A stretch of DNA of 64,000 nt from Hemileia vastatrix (Eukaryota; Basidiomycota; Pucciniomycetes; Pucciniales; Zaghouaniaceae): contig JASXTE010000012.1 in the NCBI GenBank assembly GCA_030280995.1, forward strand, positions 8,717,001 to 8,781,000, given 5' to 3'. Below are positions 21,163 to 33,192 of the stretch, in pieces. The notes under the pieces are model-generated. The model searched no databases. It was given only the letters and a program-made list of their open reading frames with translations, and was not told the DNA's origin. The position numbers and the translations under genes are program-made. Numbering within the stretch: the stretch's first letter is position 1; every line of letters starts with the position of its first letter.

Positions 21163-22461
21163 TTATACATTCCATAATAAATTCTTTTTTTTAATTTTCT
21201 TGCTTTTCCAATTCACAACTTGCCATTTCTCTTTGAAATTCATGTTCTTTTGTTTTCTCTGAGAAAAGATGAACTCTTTCCATCTCCTCTGCATCAAATC
21301 TTGCCTTTTCAAAATTAGATTGAAGCAAAAAAAAATTTCCTCCAAATCTAAGGCACGTTGATCTTTCATTAGCATATGATCAAAATTCATCTTCTCAAAG
21401 TTGAGGGAATTTTTGGCAATACTGTATTTCACTATGAAAAGTGAGTTGAAAAAAACAATAAATAAGCTATTGAATAAGATATATATTGAATGATTCTTAC
21501 TTATATCTTTTTTCTCAAGATAATCATCAAGGGAAGCCAAAGATCTGGATGAATTATTACCACATTTTAAAAGATGGTACAAGTTCATTGATGTTGAATC
21601 TCAAAGCTTTAGTTTGGAATTTGAGCTAGAGGGTTCTGGAAGCTCATCTAAAGCAGCTTCAAAGTGGGATTGATAATTTTTTGTGGAATTTCAGTTTGAG
21701 TAGGAGTAGGAGGAGACTAGAAAAGAAAGAAAGAAAGATAAATTTGAGAAGAATTTAAGAAAAAAGAAAAATTAAACATACATCAAGTAATTGGGGCTCT
21801 AATTACTCAGATCTGCTCTGAACTAATTGTTCTGCTTGATAGTCAGGATCATCTTTGGCTGACCTATGGTGAGAGGCTTCAGGGGATTGATCTCCTTCAA
21901 GTAAAGGTGTGTCAGAAGGATTAAAGGAAGGTCTTTATCCAGAGGGTACATCCTTAGTAGTATAGTGTAGAAAAAAAGGGTTGACATCAACTTGGGAACC
22001 AAAAAGAATATCCATTTCCTCATAGTAAGGATATATGACATTGAGCTTTTTGGAAACAGTAGTAATTCCAATCTCTAAATCCTAATCATTGACACCAAAT
22101 CCAGTGGAAGTAGAAGCAAAATGAGCCTTTTTATATTTTGATTGATAACTTTTGAACCTCTCCTTCATTTGCTTAGGAGTTATGTCAATTCTCCCTTTTG
22201 TTTTTTTCTTTACTTCATTTGCCATCAACAAGAAGCCATTGGCCTTTGATGAAGGTGAACATCCAATGCGAGTGGCCTTCTCACATCCAAAACATGCATC
22301 ATAATTTGGTTTAATTTTGAGAAAGTTGATGATGATGAGATAATCATCCTTTTTTAGCTGTCCAGACTTTGGTTTCCCAGGTGAGGGGCTTGCATTTCAA
22401 GGAGACTTTTGTGATGAATAATGTTTTTGAGATGCCTTTTGAGTGTTGTGTTTTCTGGGAG
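21163..22461 (-). pseudogene. SANT/Myb-like Harbinger helper protein (Y), damaged
   Basis: Reading the minus strand from about 22461: a short Lys/Gln/Ser-rich N-terminus beginning at GTG (an ATG may have been lost), then a trihelix-like domain with DDYLIIINFLKIKPNYDACF, NGFLLMANEVKKKTKGRID, PKQMKERFKSYQSKYKKAH and YYEEMDILFGSQVDVNP. This layout is typical of rust proteins paired with Harbinger transposases and likely binds transposon DNA. The C-terminal part (21163-21588) is charged and helical. Damage: TGA at about 22394 and further stops (TAG after GFGVND, TAA near 21938). Confidence 0.7.
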
Positions 22462-22689
22462 GCACAACAAAACTGGTATTTTTCAAGAAAAAAAATTAAG
22501 AGGTTGAAATAAAAAAGCAAGGGAAAAAACATGCCTAGTTAAAATGTCACAATAAAATGTTTCAATTATCAGTGAGGGGTATGTGCAGAGGATGGATGAG
22601 GGGATGGATATCAGTGTGTCACATGTGACAGGGATGGCATGGGCAAGGAAGGGATATTGTGGCCAACATGTGGTTGTGAAAAAAAATCA

Positions 22690-22803
22690 TGAAAAAAGTG
22701 CTGATTTGAAGTCAGAAATGATACCCATTTGTGAAATAAGTGACTTTTTTGTAAAATTTAAGTGCTGGTTTGTAAGTGCGGATTTGCCAGAACTGACACC
22801 CCC
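22690..22803 (-). repeat. Right terminal inverted repeat of Y
   Basis: Ends ...CCAGAACTGACACCCCC, the reverse complement of the left end; followed by TAATA. Confidence 0.88.
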
Positions 22804-22808
22804 TAATA

Positions 22809-22900
22809 TATCTGTTTTTCAATAATTTGACTGAGATATTTTTTTAATATTTTTAATTTACACAGTTTCAGTTTTTAACTATATCTTTCCATATCTTTGA

Positions 22901-22943
<43 letters not shown>

Positions 22944-24470
22944 ATTTATGCGTTTATAAGTAATTATTTTTATTTTACTTAATTAACTTCATGAAACATT
23001 TTTTATAATGATCCAGAAAAAAAATCACATACCTTTACACATTAAAAAATATATCTCATTTGAAGTTGGCTGTATTAGAAATATTTAGCTTGACTCAAAA
23101 TAGTTCCTTCAGTCAGACTTGAACATCTTTCCAAGTGGTGTAAAATCAATATTAACTGAGGTTCAATTTTTCTTCAAGAAGGGTTCAAGGAGCTTTCATC
23201 CTTTTTCACAAATTTTTCACTACTAACAGAATGGGTGCTCAATTTAATATCAACTGGGGACCAAGGTTGTGGAATTTATAGCAAGTTTGTGTGATAGTTA
23301 AATATATTTTCCTCATATATTCTCAGCCTCTTACAAGTTCAAAGGCTGACAGTGATTAATACAGAATACATCATATAAATGAGGGGAATGAGTAGGTTAT
23401 TTTATGGGGCCAAAATGGGGTTGTGAATTTTAAAAATGAAAAAATGTTGACTTGAGATCAACTTTGACACCAAATATTGAAATAAGTCATTTTATATCAA
23501 AATAATGTGTAGTTTTACAAGTTCTGATTTGGTTTGAAACCCTCAACTTAAATGTGAATTTTTTACTTTCAAAACACCCCATTAGGGGAGATCAATTTAC
23601 TTTCTTCTATCATTAAGGATCTGCCCTTTTTTACCCCAGATCCAAAATTATTAACGGCGGAATATTTTTATCCAGTAGCCCAGAGGCTAGTAGATAAAAA
23701 AAATTAAAATAACTGATTTATCTTTTTAAAATACCCTAAATTTCAGTCATAATGGTGGATCCCACACAAAAAAATAAATGTCCAATTAAACTCAAACTTT
23801 GATAAATCCCACATCAAATTACCCATTTATCATCATCATCAAAAAAAAAAAAAAAAAAAAAAGATAGAAAACAATTGGTATATTTCATGTTGAAAATATG
23901 ATGTCAGAACAGGTCATATTCCAGATATATTATTATTAACTAGAGTTCTTATGCTTTTACTAATGAGTGGGAGTAGTTTTAATAAAGTGAAATTTTTACA
24001 GTTTAACAAATCTGAAAAAAAATGTTTCTTTTTCTAAATTCTTTAAAAATAATAAAATTTAAAATAAAATATCGTTTAATTGGGTGGTTTTCTATCCTCC
24101 GTAGAGAAAATTGATGGTTTTTTTTTTTTTTTTTTTTTTTTGCTAAAAGGAGAATTTCATTTTCTGGTCAGTTTGCTTTATCGAAAAACTTTATACTATG
24201 CTTTAATTTTTAGCTCTCGGAGCTGTTTTATCTTTCATACTTTTAGTAAAACATGCATAAGAAGAATTATTCAATAATTGTTGATTTTATCCATGGCCTA
24301 AAGATTGAAAATATTAATTTCTAGTATGTACAGAAAATCTGTTCGAATTGCCTATATCCATATACATTTTTAAGGTATACAAGATTATAACATTTATAGA
24401 TTTTACCTACAATTTTTGTTGGCTAAATAATACAAGGAGTAAAACTTTCAAAAATTAAGGGTTTCATCTA
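22809..24470. other. Spacer with microsatellites
   Basis: Contains a (TA)n tract (about 22905-22941), a 22-bp A run (23841-23862) and a T run (about 24117-24139), plus the decayed transposon end at 23420-23580. No gene is supported. Confidence 0.6.
23420..23580 (-). repeat. Decayed right end of a Harbinger-family element
   Basis: Matches, in order, the reverse complement of the end at 47490: TTTGACACCAAATATTGAAATAAGT-like, then TCTGATTTGGTTTGAAA and CTCAACTTAA, ending in CACCCC. The outer 20 bp are mutated, so it is a relic. No partner end was found nearby. Confidence 0.5.
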
Positions 24471-26847
24471 CTACTGTTTATGAGCCCTCAGAGCTTTGAT
24501 AATGTGAAGGTCGCTTTGAGCAACTTGGTTAGGTGGAATTGACTGAGGCACTTGATTAATTGCAACAGCTTCATGTGTTGGCTTTGGAAGATGACTAAGC
24601 TCTTCCTCTGACAGCTGCAATCTGGATTTCATCATCGGATGATGTTGTGCTGTGATTTGCTCATAAGATTTAGGAGAGTTACCCTCATCGTATTTATGAT
24701 TATCAGGAGCTGAAGGGGGTTTTATTCTTTTACCTTCACGTGGAATGAATTTTTGATCATTTAAAGAATCAAATCGTTGAATGAACTCGGGCATTTCAAA
24801 TGGCCCCCTAATCTTCTTTTTTATCGATCGAGCACGGTGCCATTGTCCAAGTCGGTCCAAAGCACTACTTTGTTTTTGTGGCCCTCGAATTTCAAAAGTG
24901 GAACCAGATTTACGATAGCTTCCATCATTATTTATATGGGGCGCAGGGGTAAAAGCCGTAAACAAAGTTACCTGTTAAGAGCAAAGTGGGTAATAATATT
25001 TTTTCAGTAGGTGAGAAAAGATGATTTATATAAAGCGAAAAAAAGAAATACCGCTGCAAGTAGTACACCAGGTCCTCCTCCCCAGCACCAATTCATCTAC
25101 AGGATAAGGATACACTTTGAATTAGTCGTGTCTATATTAGAAAGAAAAAGATTAACAGACGAACCCAATTGACCGAGGTAAGCATCAGTGATGAGAGTGG
25201 TTTTTTATCGCTATCACGCACTATGATGAAAAAGATGATTAGCGAAAATAAGTGGTAATTTAGTGTTTATACAGTAAATCAAAAATTTACATAAAACAGA
25301 GTCCATCCCCAAGTATGAACCAGTTAATATTAACATTAAAATGGCCTGCCCTACAAGACTGTAGAAGTATCTAATCAATAGTTCCAGTTGTTTTAACAGC
25401 TCTTCTGTACTTCTATCTCGAGCTATGGGGGAAGGCTTGGCACTAAAATCGGAGAAACCAGGATCAAGGTCAGGATGTGGGATCGGATGTGATGAAAGAT
25501 TGTTCGGCACGTCTTCTTGGGTAAAATCCTTTTCATGCGAACGATTAACTCCTTGTCGCACCGCATTGTGACCCCATAAAATCTGACTGGCAACATCTTC
25601 TTTCGCAAGGTCAACCCATGACTTCCAGTTCCAAGGATTAACTTGAAACTCTGAATCTTTAGTCGCTTCAACGCTAGGAAATTTGGTCTCCTCCGGTCCG
25701 CCTGTCGGTGGATAAGGTGGGGAATGAAATAAAGAGTCTGGTGATTGCACGTCATATTCATTGTGAATTAACGGCAAATTTGACAAAGGCTGATGGGACA
25801 TCAAATCCCTTTCTTCAATAGCCTGTAGTTCTCGACGTGTTTTCAAACTTGACTTTAAAAATTTGATCTGTGAATAGAGAGCTTTGAGAAGAAGTGCGAG
25901 AGATCCACAGTAAAGGACCGCTTGAACTAGCATGTATACAAGAGCTATGATAATGACTGCTTTGAATTGCTTTGTAGTTTGGGTACCAAGTTTTTGTAAC
26001 CCAGTCAATTGGTGAATGGTATTGACTACGCTACGGTAAAGTGTTTGGTCATCCGCAGTTTCAAAAATTGCAATAAGATAATCAAGTGTAGCCATTAGTT
26101 GAATTTCCGATGTACGGACGTCAGCAATAGAGAACGACAGCTGAATCATGATAGGAAGCTCTGCAGCAAGAAGAGAAAGATATGCTAGTGCCACCAGGTA
26201 GTGTAGAATTTGAGGTGATAGAATTTTAGCCCTGAGATTACTAGTTCCCCGGTGGATTCGCAGGGGAGAGGGCGGTAAGGCATAGATGGTAGCCCAAACT
26301 GGATTATTGAATGACTGATTAGTGTGGTATCTCAAAAGCCAATACATTGAAAAATATATAATATGATATTATTTGTAATACTCACTTCTAAGCCAAAGCA
26401 TGCTATGTAAAAGTATAAATGTCATTAGTTGAAGAAAGACGGTGATTCCAGTTATGTTAGACTTTAAATCTCTTTGCAGTAAAACCAAGGCAATAAAATC
26501 CACTGTTGAAACCAAATCAAATGAATCAGATCGTTATTGTGGAAATGAAAAATTTGTGAAAACTCACATATGGCAAAAATAGTGCCAAGCATTGGAGTGG
26601 CCAGGTGAAGATTTGGATGCCAATAACCTTGCCGGTCTTTCTTCATAATCCAAATACCTTTAGACCATGTTTTGCAAAGCGATAAGATATAAATTAAGCC
26701 ACTAAGCAAAACCAAACTTCCTCCAAACCATAAACTTCTTTTCAAGGAATCAGATTGATCAGTGTGAATGAGAGAATAAACATAGCGCCGCAAAGAGATC
26801 CACCCTTGAGTACTAATCGGAAGGGGGATGTGTTGGTTATTAATCAT
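24471..26847 (-). CDS. Multi-pass membrane protein, six predicted exons
   Basis: Predicted exons on the minus strand: 26847-26568, 26502-26386, 26298-25291, 25220-25165, 25096-25052 and 24971-24471. All introns are GT-AG of 65-87 bp, and the intron at 26385-26299 has a CTAAT branch-like motif. The joined frame is open for 668 codons. About seven hydrophobic segments occur near residues 40-58, 83-103, 110-131, 163-187, 245-273, 444-462 and 489-512, with a 170-residue hydrophilic loop (290-440) rich in Pro, Ser and Asp and a 155-residue hydrophilic C-tail. ATG 26847 is the first in-frame ATG; an earlier exon cannot be excluded, and the exon 4 donor could also be 9 nt earlier. I do not recognise the family. 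It has no stops, no second copy and more even codon use than its neighbours, so it is probably a host gene. Confidence 0.7.
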
Positions 26848-28785
26848 CGAAATTAAGTGAAATACTAGAACTTGTATAATGAAAGATGACGTGAAGAATT
26901 TAAACAGATAATTATGAAAGAAATACAAGCCAAACAGGAACTCTGAGACTTTGAGAAACAATTAGGTTGTTGACAGTGAGGAAGTTGTAGAAGTAAACGG
27001 TTGAACTGGTTTATTGAAGTAGTTTTATGTGAAGAACAGTTGAAAAAGGGAAAAGAAAGTAAAAGGTCGCTTTTTACCTTTTTATCTTGCAAATTTTAAA
27101 ACTATTACTTAGCTTTGAACTTCGCTCTTTTCCAAGAAGCACAATTGTTATAATAAAGTTGAAGAGCTTATTAGCGTGGAGACAAAGAATAACTCAGGAA
27201 GGGACTTAAATTTCACATTCAAAAGCTCATTACAACGTATTTTGGCGCAAAAGCGAAATTATTCTCTAGGAAACAATAAGCCAGAGATTCAATGACCAGT
27301 TTTGTTCAAAAGCAAACCTATATTAATCTCAATAAGACACTGGGTGTAAAACCGCCTGACGATGAAACCTTATTCAGGGTCCCCACCCAATAAAGGCAGC
27401 TACATTATTTTTGGGTGTTCGAGACACATCATTTTTAACATGAAACATTCAAGCAACGGTCAAGCGGTTCATGGAGCTGATGGTTAGCAACCCCGCATGA
27501 TCAACAACACATCGAAGTTGGGATCAAACCAACTGATTGAATAAATTTTTGATCCGTACACAAAACCGACATGATTATCAGACTCTAATCGCAGAGTTTT
27601 GCTCACTAGAAATGCATGTGTTTCCGTACTGAAAATACCAGACAACTTGATCGTCATCCATCTACAAAATGTATCCGTGTTTCTCTAATCGGAACTTTCA
27701 TCCCGAATCAACCTAACCCATCTTCCCCAACCAAAAGATTGACTCCATACCATGACAAGAAGTCATCATAATACTGAATCAATATTTGTTTGGATTAATG
27801 GCTTCATTCTGAACACATATGTCCTACTTACACGAATCGCTATGTATTTGTGTTTTGCTGGTCAAAATTACTATCCTTCCAATTCTCAATTTTAATCAAC
27901 TTTTTTTTTCTATCACTTATTATTGATACATGGTTCACATGTTCGCTTTTATGTCATTTAGTTGGGTTTATTGTGATCAGACTTGACTGGCCGTATTTTT
28001 ATCTATCCCCGTTACTTCTATGAAATCAACCGGTTACATTCGGACTCTTTACATATATCTCTATCAGTAGCAAAGCAAAAGGACGGCGCGGTGCTTAAAA
28101 CCTTCACTGACTAGGCTCAAACAATCAAATCAGATCTCCACATTCTTTTTTTTCTGATAATAAGTTAAACGAATACCGACAGGTAGGGAACTGTGAAAGC
28201 GAAATGAAACTAATATCACAAGTGAGAAAGATATATATAGTCTATAAGCTCACACAAAAACTACTTCAATTAATCAGATTGTAAGGGACATTAAAGAATT
28301 TTTAAATTTGATAAATTCAGTCAAAATATAATTTGAGGAGAGTCCTATGAGCCCGATAAAATTAGAGAAAATCGGGTAATAATGTTTGAAAAGATTCAGG
28401 AGCGATGCCCGAAAGATGTTTGGAAAGATGAAAAAAATACAGGCTAAGTTTGAAAAGGATTTTAGCACGTAGTTTCTGCACTAGTTCAAAAGTTGGATAT
28501 ATGTTAGACAACCGAAATACAAAAAGTAGGAAAGCCAGAACAAGTAGAAAAAACACATAAATTGGTAGGCATAACTTGCTAAATTTAATTTGCAGGTAAG
28601 TAATGTCTTAGAATAAAAAATTAATTTTTTTCAGTATATCATCTGTCATTTCAAGTTGTTTACTTCTGAATAGTTTCAAATTTATTATAATAGACTCTGA
28701 TGAACATCAAAAACTAAAGAAAAAAATTCTTTCTTTAGGTCCCTTTTCTCTAAGATAACTTAAGGAACCGAAACTATAGTAGAAG
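26848..28785. other. Upstream region of the membrane-protein gene; no other gene seen
   Basis: Single-copy-looking sequence with more even base composition than the transposon blocks. I found no convincing ORF, splice-linked exons or RNA gene. It presumably contains the promoter and 5' UTR of the minus-strand gene, but no clear TATA element stands out. Confidence 0.4.
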
Positions 28786-28935
28786 GTAACAAAGTTGGAA
28801 ATCTGCCATTTCAAAATCCCTCCTTTTTTCTATTAAATAAAGCATGATTTATTTTTCATATATGCCATATCTTACCACAAAAGCATCTTTTTACTGACAA
28901 ACAAACTTAAGTTTGTGGCTTCATTTTTGCGGTAT
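28786..28935 (-). mobile_element. Decayed MITE, family 1
   Basis: Collinear with 53787-53984 over its left two-thirds: AAAGTTGGAAATCTGCCATT, then CATGATTTATTTTTCATATA, AAAGCATCTTTTTACTGA and AAGTTTGTGGCTTCATTTTT. The right inverted repeat is gone. Confidence 0.65.
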
Positions 28936-30520
28936 GACCAGGCACTATTTATACCGCTTTCACTACCAAATATATGCTTATTTTATATATAGCCTACTCA
29001 TGAACATCCATATTTTCTTCAATTTTTACCACAAATTATTTCATCCTGGACAATTTGTACATCAAAGTATTTTTGATAAGGTTATTTTTGATGAAAACAC
29101 AAAATTTAACATGCCATGGGCAAGAATAATATTTTACTTATTTTTCTTAAAAATTGTCCTGGCGAAGTTTCATTTTTTTTCAGCCATGTATAACTGTTTT
29201 CAGCACTCTTAATAATCAGCTCTTGAATTTTTCCAAAAGTTGCAACATAGATTTTACATCTATAATCAATATGACCAAAGAAATTGATCAGTCGCATTAA
29301 ACTATTTTGGTTATACCGCCTCTTGACGGATAATGACAGAATTATTTAGTCAACACACTTTCAATTGTCTTGAAGAGCTCTTTGGAATAATCAATAATTT
29401 AATTAATATATGAATAATCTACAAACATCGATAAAGGTTTTCATTGCTTTAAAATTATTTTATTCAGAACGCTCGATTCTTTCACTATGTTTCGATTTCT
29501 AAATCTAATAGCATTAAGACAAAAAATATCGGCTCTAACAATTTATTTAATTATAGCATTGATCAGTAGATGATATTTTTTTCAAACTCGTCATACTTAA
29601 AGTCTCAAATCTCTGGGAGTTATTCAATCTTGTGCTCAATATGGAAAAGTCTTTAAATGGGTAAAATATATTAATGGCACTGAATTTAAATTTAAAATGC
29701 TTATACAACAAAAAGAGTTATTTTTGACTGCGATATTTGACTGAAGAAGGATTTGATCCAGCCGGAGTTTTTGGCCCGAAAAAATGAATTTTCTCTTTCA
29801 CATTCTCCCACCATGTATTATCCCATTTACTCTGCATGGGTTGGCACTCGTTTGAGCTCCTGTGAATTTAGAATAAAAATGATAATTTTTCCCAACATTC
29901 TCTTGGCATACATTTCCGCGCGTGTCCGCTTGAGTTTGAGTCAAGGAAACCTGAGTTGAAGGGAGGATAGCTAGCCCCAACCTTTTGCTTTAACATTTTT
30001 TTGTGTCTGTTCCTATCACCGCATTTTATGACTGGAGACGAGTTTAACAACAATTTCTGGAGTATTTGCGGGTTAAAATGGGATGAAACTTAGAAATAAT
30101 GCTAAACCGATTCCCCAAAATACCTACCCTTTCGATTCTTGTCCCGGGATAACCTCTACGGCGTCTCCGCCCCTCATCTCCTTTCTCCAGCTTTTCAAGT
30201 ATTCCCACCTACCCACCCCTGTTAGCGCCATTCTTACCCCCCGGTGTTCATAGTTTTCCCATCCTATTTCTTTCTCTCTGACCATTCATTGAATTTCAAT
30301 CAGTTTAATTTTCCTCCTGTAGACTTATAATTTTTTATATAACTTGAAAGAAGAAGATTGAAACATATCTCAAGTTCATAATAATATTGAAGTCTTGATT
30401 ATGCTAAAATTTTGGGCGCATGAGGAAATGACAAACTACACCATTATTACTTTTATCCATTTCCAGGGGTCCCAAGCAACAAAAGCTTATTTTGTTCAAA
30501 TAAATATTTAAAAATTATTA
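28936..30520. other. Non-repetitive region, no gene recognised
   Basis: Several short open frames exist, none with start context, homologous copy or motif. The part 30100-30260 is unusually GC-rich for the window (CGGCGTCTCCGCCCC) and could be a promoter or UTR, but I see no gene to attach it to. Confidence 0.35.
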
Positions 30521-30810
30521 GGGGGTGTCAAAGTTGGAAAACCAGCACTTGAATTTAGTGCTGGCTTCAATCCAAATCAGCCATTACATAAAAACCTTTA
30601 ATTTAGAAAATAAATGGTTTATTATAAATTTAATGAAACCAAATTTTCTTGTGAAGGAGTAATTTGAAAAAAAAACCTCATTTCATTTAACTTTTTCAAT
30701 ACACCAGTTCTGATGCCATTGTGGTTTAAAAATAAAAAAGTTAACTGAGTGTTGATTTGATCAATATTAATTTCTGATTTCTTAGTGCTTAATTTCTAAC
30801 TGTGACACTC
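30521..30810. mobile_element. MITE, Harbinger-type ends (290 bp)
   Basis: Left end GGGGGTGTCAAAGTTGGAAA...CAGCACTT; the right end is the inverse of GAGTGTCACAGTTAGAAATT...AGCACT. It is flanked on both sides by ATTA (30517-30520, 30811-30814). No ORF. The ends combine features of the family-1 MITEs (CAAAGTTRGAAA) and of element Y (GGGGGTGTCA, AGTGC). Confidence 0.72.
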
Positions 30811-31317
30811 ATTATAAGTATTTTCAATTAGGTTGTGGGAAAGAATATTTGAAAATAAAAAAAATCATAGTTTTGATATTTGTGAATGTATTGGAAGACA
30901 GTAAAAGCATTGATCCAGTAAAGAATTTTGGTATCACAATCAACCATCTTGAAAAAAATCTTGTGTTGATATTATTCATTAATGTTAGCTTTATGTAGTC
31001 TATGTCTCATATATCCTTTTCTCATCCAATATTATTTAATCTTATTATTATTGTTGTATTTGGTTCAATCTACTAACCTTTATTGAATTGTCTACATGTT
31101 TATTAAACAGATACTATTTTTTCACTTATTGGTAGTTCCAAAGGTGGTGAAATAAATGTAAGCCACAAATTGCACACTTCACCATAAAAATAATATCTGG
31201 AGCTTGCTAGCAGGTATCAATTCCTAAATCAATAGGAAAAGCTAGTGGGGAAAATTAATAGAAAACAGCCATACTCTAATGTTAGAAAATTTGCATCAAT
31301 TTTTTACAGTCAAATTA
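30811..31317. other. AT-rich spacer
   Basis: No ORF, repeat or RNA gene recognised. Confidence 0.4.
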
Positions 31318-31389
31318 GGGAGTGTCACATCTGGAAAATCTGCACTTAACGTAAATGCAGCTTACAAACCAAATCAGCACATAATGCAA

Positions 31390-32559
31390 GTCTGATTCTG
31401 ATTTTGAAGAAGATTTTCTTTTTTTATTAAAAATGGCCAGGAAATGTTACCTTCTTCCAAAGAAGCTTCAAGTAATTCATACCCCTAAGTACACCACCCA
31501 AACACCTCCTGACCTATCTGTACCCAGTTTTAGAAAGTTGTTCAGGACAACTTAGGAATGTTTTCTGAAATTTCTTGAGCTTATTCAGCACCACATCATG
31601 TTTCACAATAATTCTCAAAAATCACAATGTGATCCTTCAATGCAATTGTCCCTCACACTATGTCATTTGGGTTCCAAAGGTAACAGAACTGCCTTGAGAT
31701 GTTTGGAAAATGTCATTGATTCAGGGTATGACTCCATTAACACTTATACAAAACAATGCATCACTGCTATCAACTCTTTGGAATCTAAACTTCTCTCATG
31801 GCCAACTGAAGAAAAATGGATAGAATCATCTCAGGTTATGCAAGCAGAAGGTTTCCCAGGAAGTATTGGTTTTGTTAATGGTACTACTATTCCTTTGAGT
31901 CAGAAACCTTCTCAAGGTTAAAAAATTACTTTGACCAAAAAAAGAGGTAGCTTATTTTTAAATTCTTTCTTTCTTTCTAATACTAAAACAAGCAACTATA
32001 TCATCTCTATAGATATTCAATTTCTGTTCAGCTTATATGTGACATCAAAAAAAATTTATATCTTTCTTTGCTGGCTATCCTGGATCATGCCATGACTACT
32101 ATGTTTTTCAAAGAATGAAAATGTCAAAAGAGCCAAAAATTTCTTTGATTAGGATCAGTAGCTTCTTGAGGATTATATTTATGTGAATAGAAAGTACATA
32201 CTTTCTGCTTTTTTGGGAGAAGCATATGAAGACAGTCAGAATACCAAGCTCAAAAATCATTAGGAAAAGTCATGAGTCTGTATTGAACATTCTATTGGAG
32301 TCTTGAAAGGTTGTTTTTACAGTTTAAGGGAATTAAGAGTTCCTCTTAGAAAGAAATCTGAAATGAAAAAGTGATCAAACAAATTCTGTGCTACAATATA
32401 CTTCTTAACCTACTCACTGAACTCAAAGATCAATGGTTAGAGTTTTATGAAAATGAAGAAGTTGAAACAACTCCCTCTATATCCAACATTTCTATTTCTC
32501 AAACCACTAGCATAAGAGAGAAAATTCTTCTAATCACAGTATCACATTGGAAGATTTAG
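31390..32559 (+). pseudogene. PIF/Harbinger-like DDE transposase (W), damaged
   Basis: Collinear with the Y transposase. The longest open part (31598-31921) includes CHLGSKGNRTALRCLENVID and GFPGSIGFVNGTTIPLSQK, where the first catalytic Asp (VDGTT in Y) is Asn. The same intron position follows, about 31946-32013 (AGAG/GTAGC...TCTATAG). Downstream are AGYPGSCHDYYVF (second Asp), then the Glu region VCIEHSIGVLKG, and C-terminal LNLLTELKDQWLEFYENEEV to a stop at 32559. Several stops and frame breaks lie between. Catalytically dead in its present state. Confidence 0.8.
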
Positions 32560-33192
32560 AAATTTATTCTTGAATTAGTAAAAACTTTATTTCATTTATA
32601 TCTACTATCACTAGTTTCTTTTAATTCACAAATCTTACTTCTCACTGGCATATGCTCCATCACAATTCCAATAATACTCCAAAATTTCTCAACACATCCC
32701 CTTTGTATTTTTTTATACTCTTCAAATGATAAAGTTGTGTGCATTATTATCTTGATTTTGTAATATTAATTTTGCATATTGACTTTTATTTTGAATTTTC
32801 AGTGAAAGTCTCTTTTTCCCTGTTTGTTTGTTTTTCTTCACAACCTCAATATGAAATTGCATATTTTCATCTATTGCATAATTTTTCAGTCTTTCTTTTT
32901 TTTCATCCCTCATATTCTTTTCCCCATCTCCTAAAACATCCCTCAAAGAATTTGAAGTTTATTTTTTTATCAACTCATCTCTCCAGGTAAGTCATTTCTT
33001 TCCTTTTTATTTTTATATTTGATAATTGTTATTTTTTTCTTTTTTTTATCTCATTTATCTTGTAAGTGGTTTTGTTTTTCATTTTGAAGTAAAAATTAAC
33101 TTTTTTTTTCTCCCTCTTTTCTCTCCATCCTACTCTTTATCCCTCATCTTCCTGGTCATCTTCCCCCCATTCACCCCTCCTTGGAATAGACA
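32560..33192 (+). other. Pyrimidine-rich spacer of element W
   Basis: T/C-rich, matching the spacer of Y (16400-17100) up to CCCCATTCACCCCTCCTTGG (Y: CCCATTCACCCTCCTTGG). Open frames here are low-complexity. Confidence 0.5.

Larger units (their letters stand above)
14841..22803 (+). mobile_element. PIF/Harbinger-like transposon Y carrying a Tet/JBP-like gene
   Basis: 7,963 bp. The ends are inverted repeats beginning GGGGGTGTCAGTTCTGG, identical over the first 24 bp and imperfectly similar over about 115 bp. The flanks are a 5-bp duplication TAATA (14836-14840 and 22804-22808). The contents in order are a DDE_Tnp_4-type transposase (+, 15142-16397), a C-rich hairpin-bearing spacer, a secondary insertion at 18124-18792, a Tet/JBP-like 2OG-Fe(II) oxygenase gene (+, 19209-20427) and a SANT-like gene (-, 21163-22461). 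All three genes are damaged but readable. Relatives X (8457-14837) and W/Z (31318-56708) show the same order. Confidence 0.88.

Noticed and set aside
21163..21588. 141-codon frame as an independent gene
   Set aside because: It continues the decayed SANT-like gene on the same strand and corresponds to the charged tail at 13349-13546 in element X.
24777..25010. Plus-strand open frame over the membrane-protein gene
   Set aside because: Antisense shadow of exon 6, with no splice or start support.
27500..28100. tRNA-like short GC-richer stretches upstream of the membrane-protein gene
   Set aside because: No set of four stems or a T-loop consensus could be assembled on either strand.
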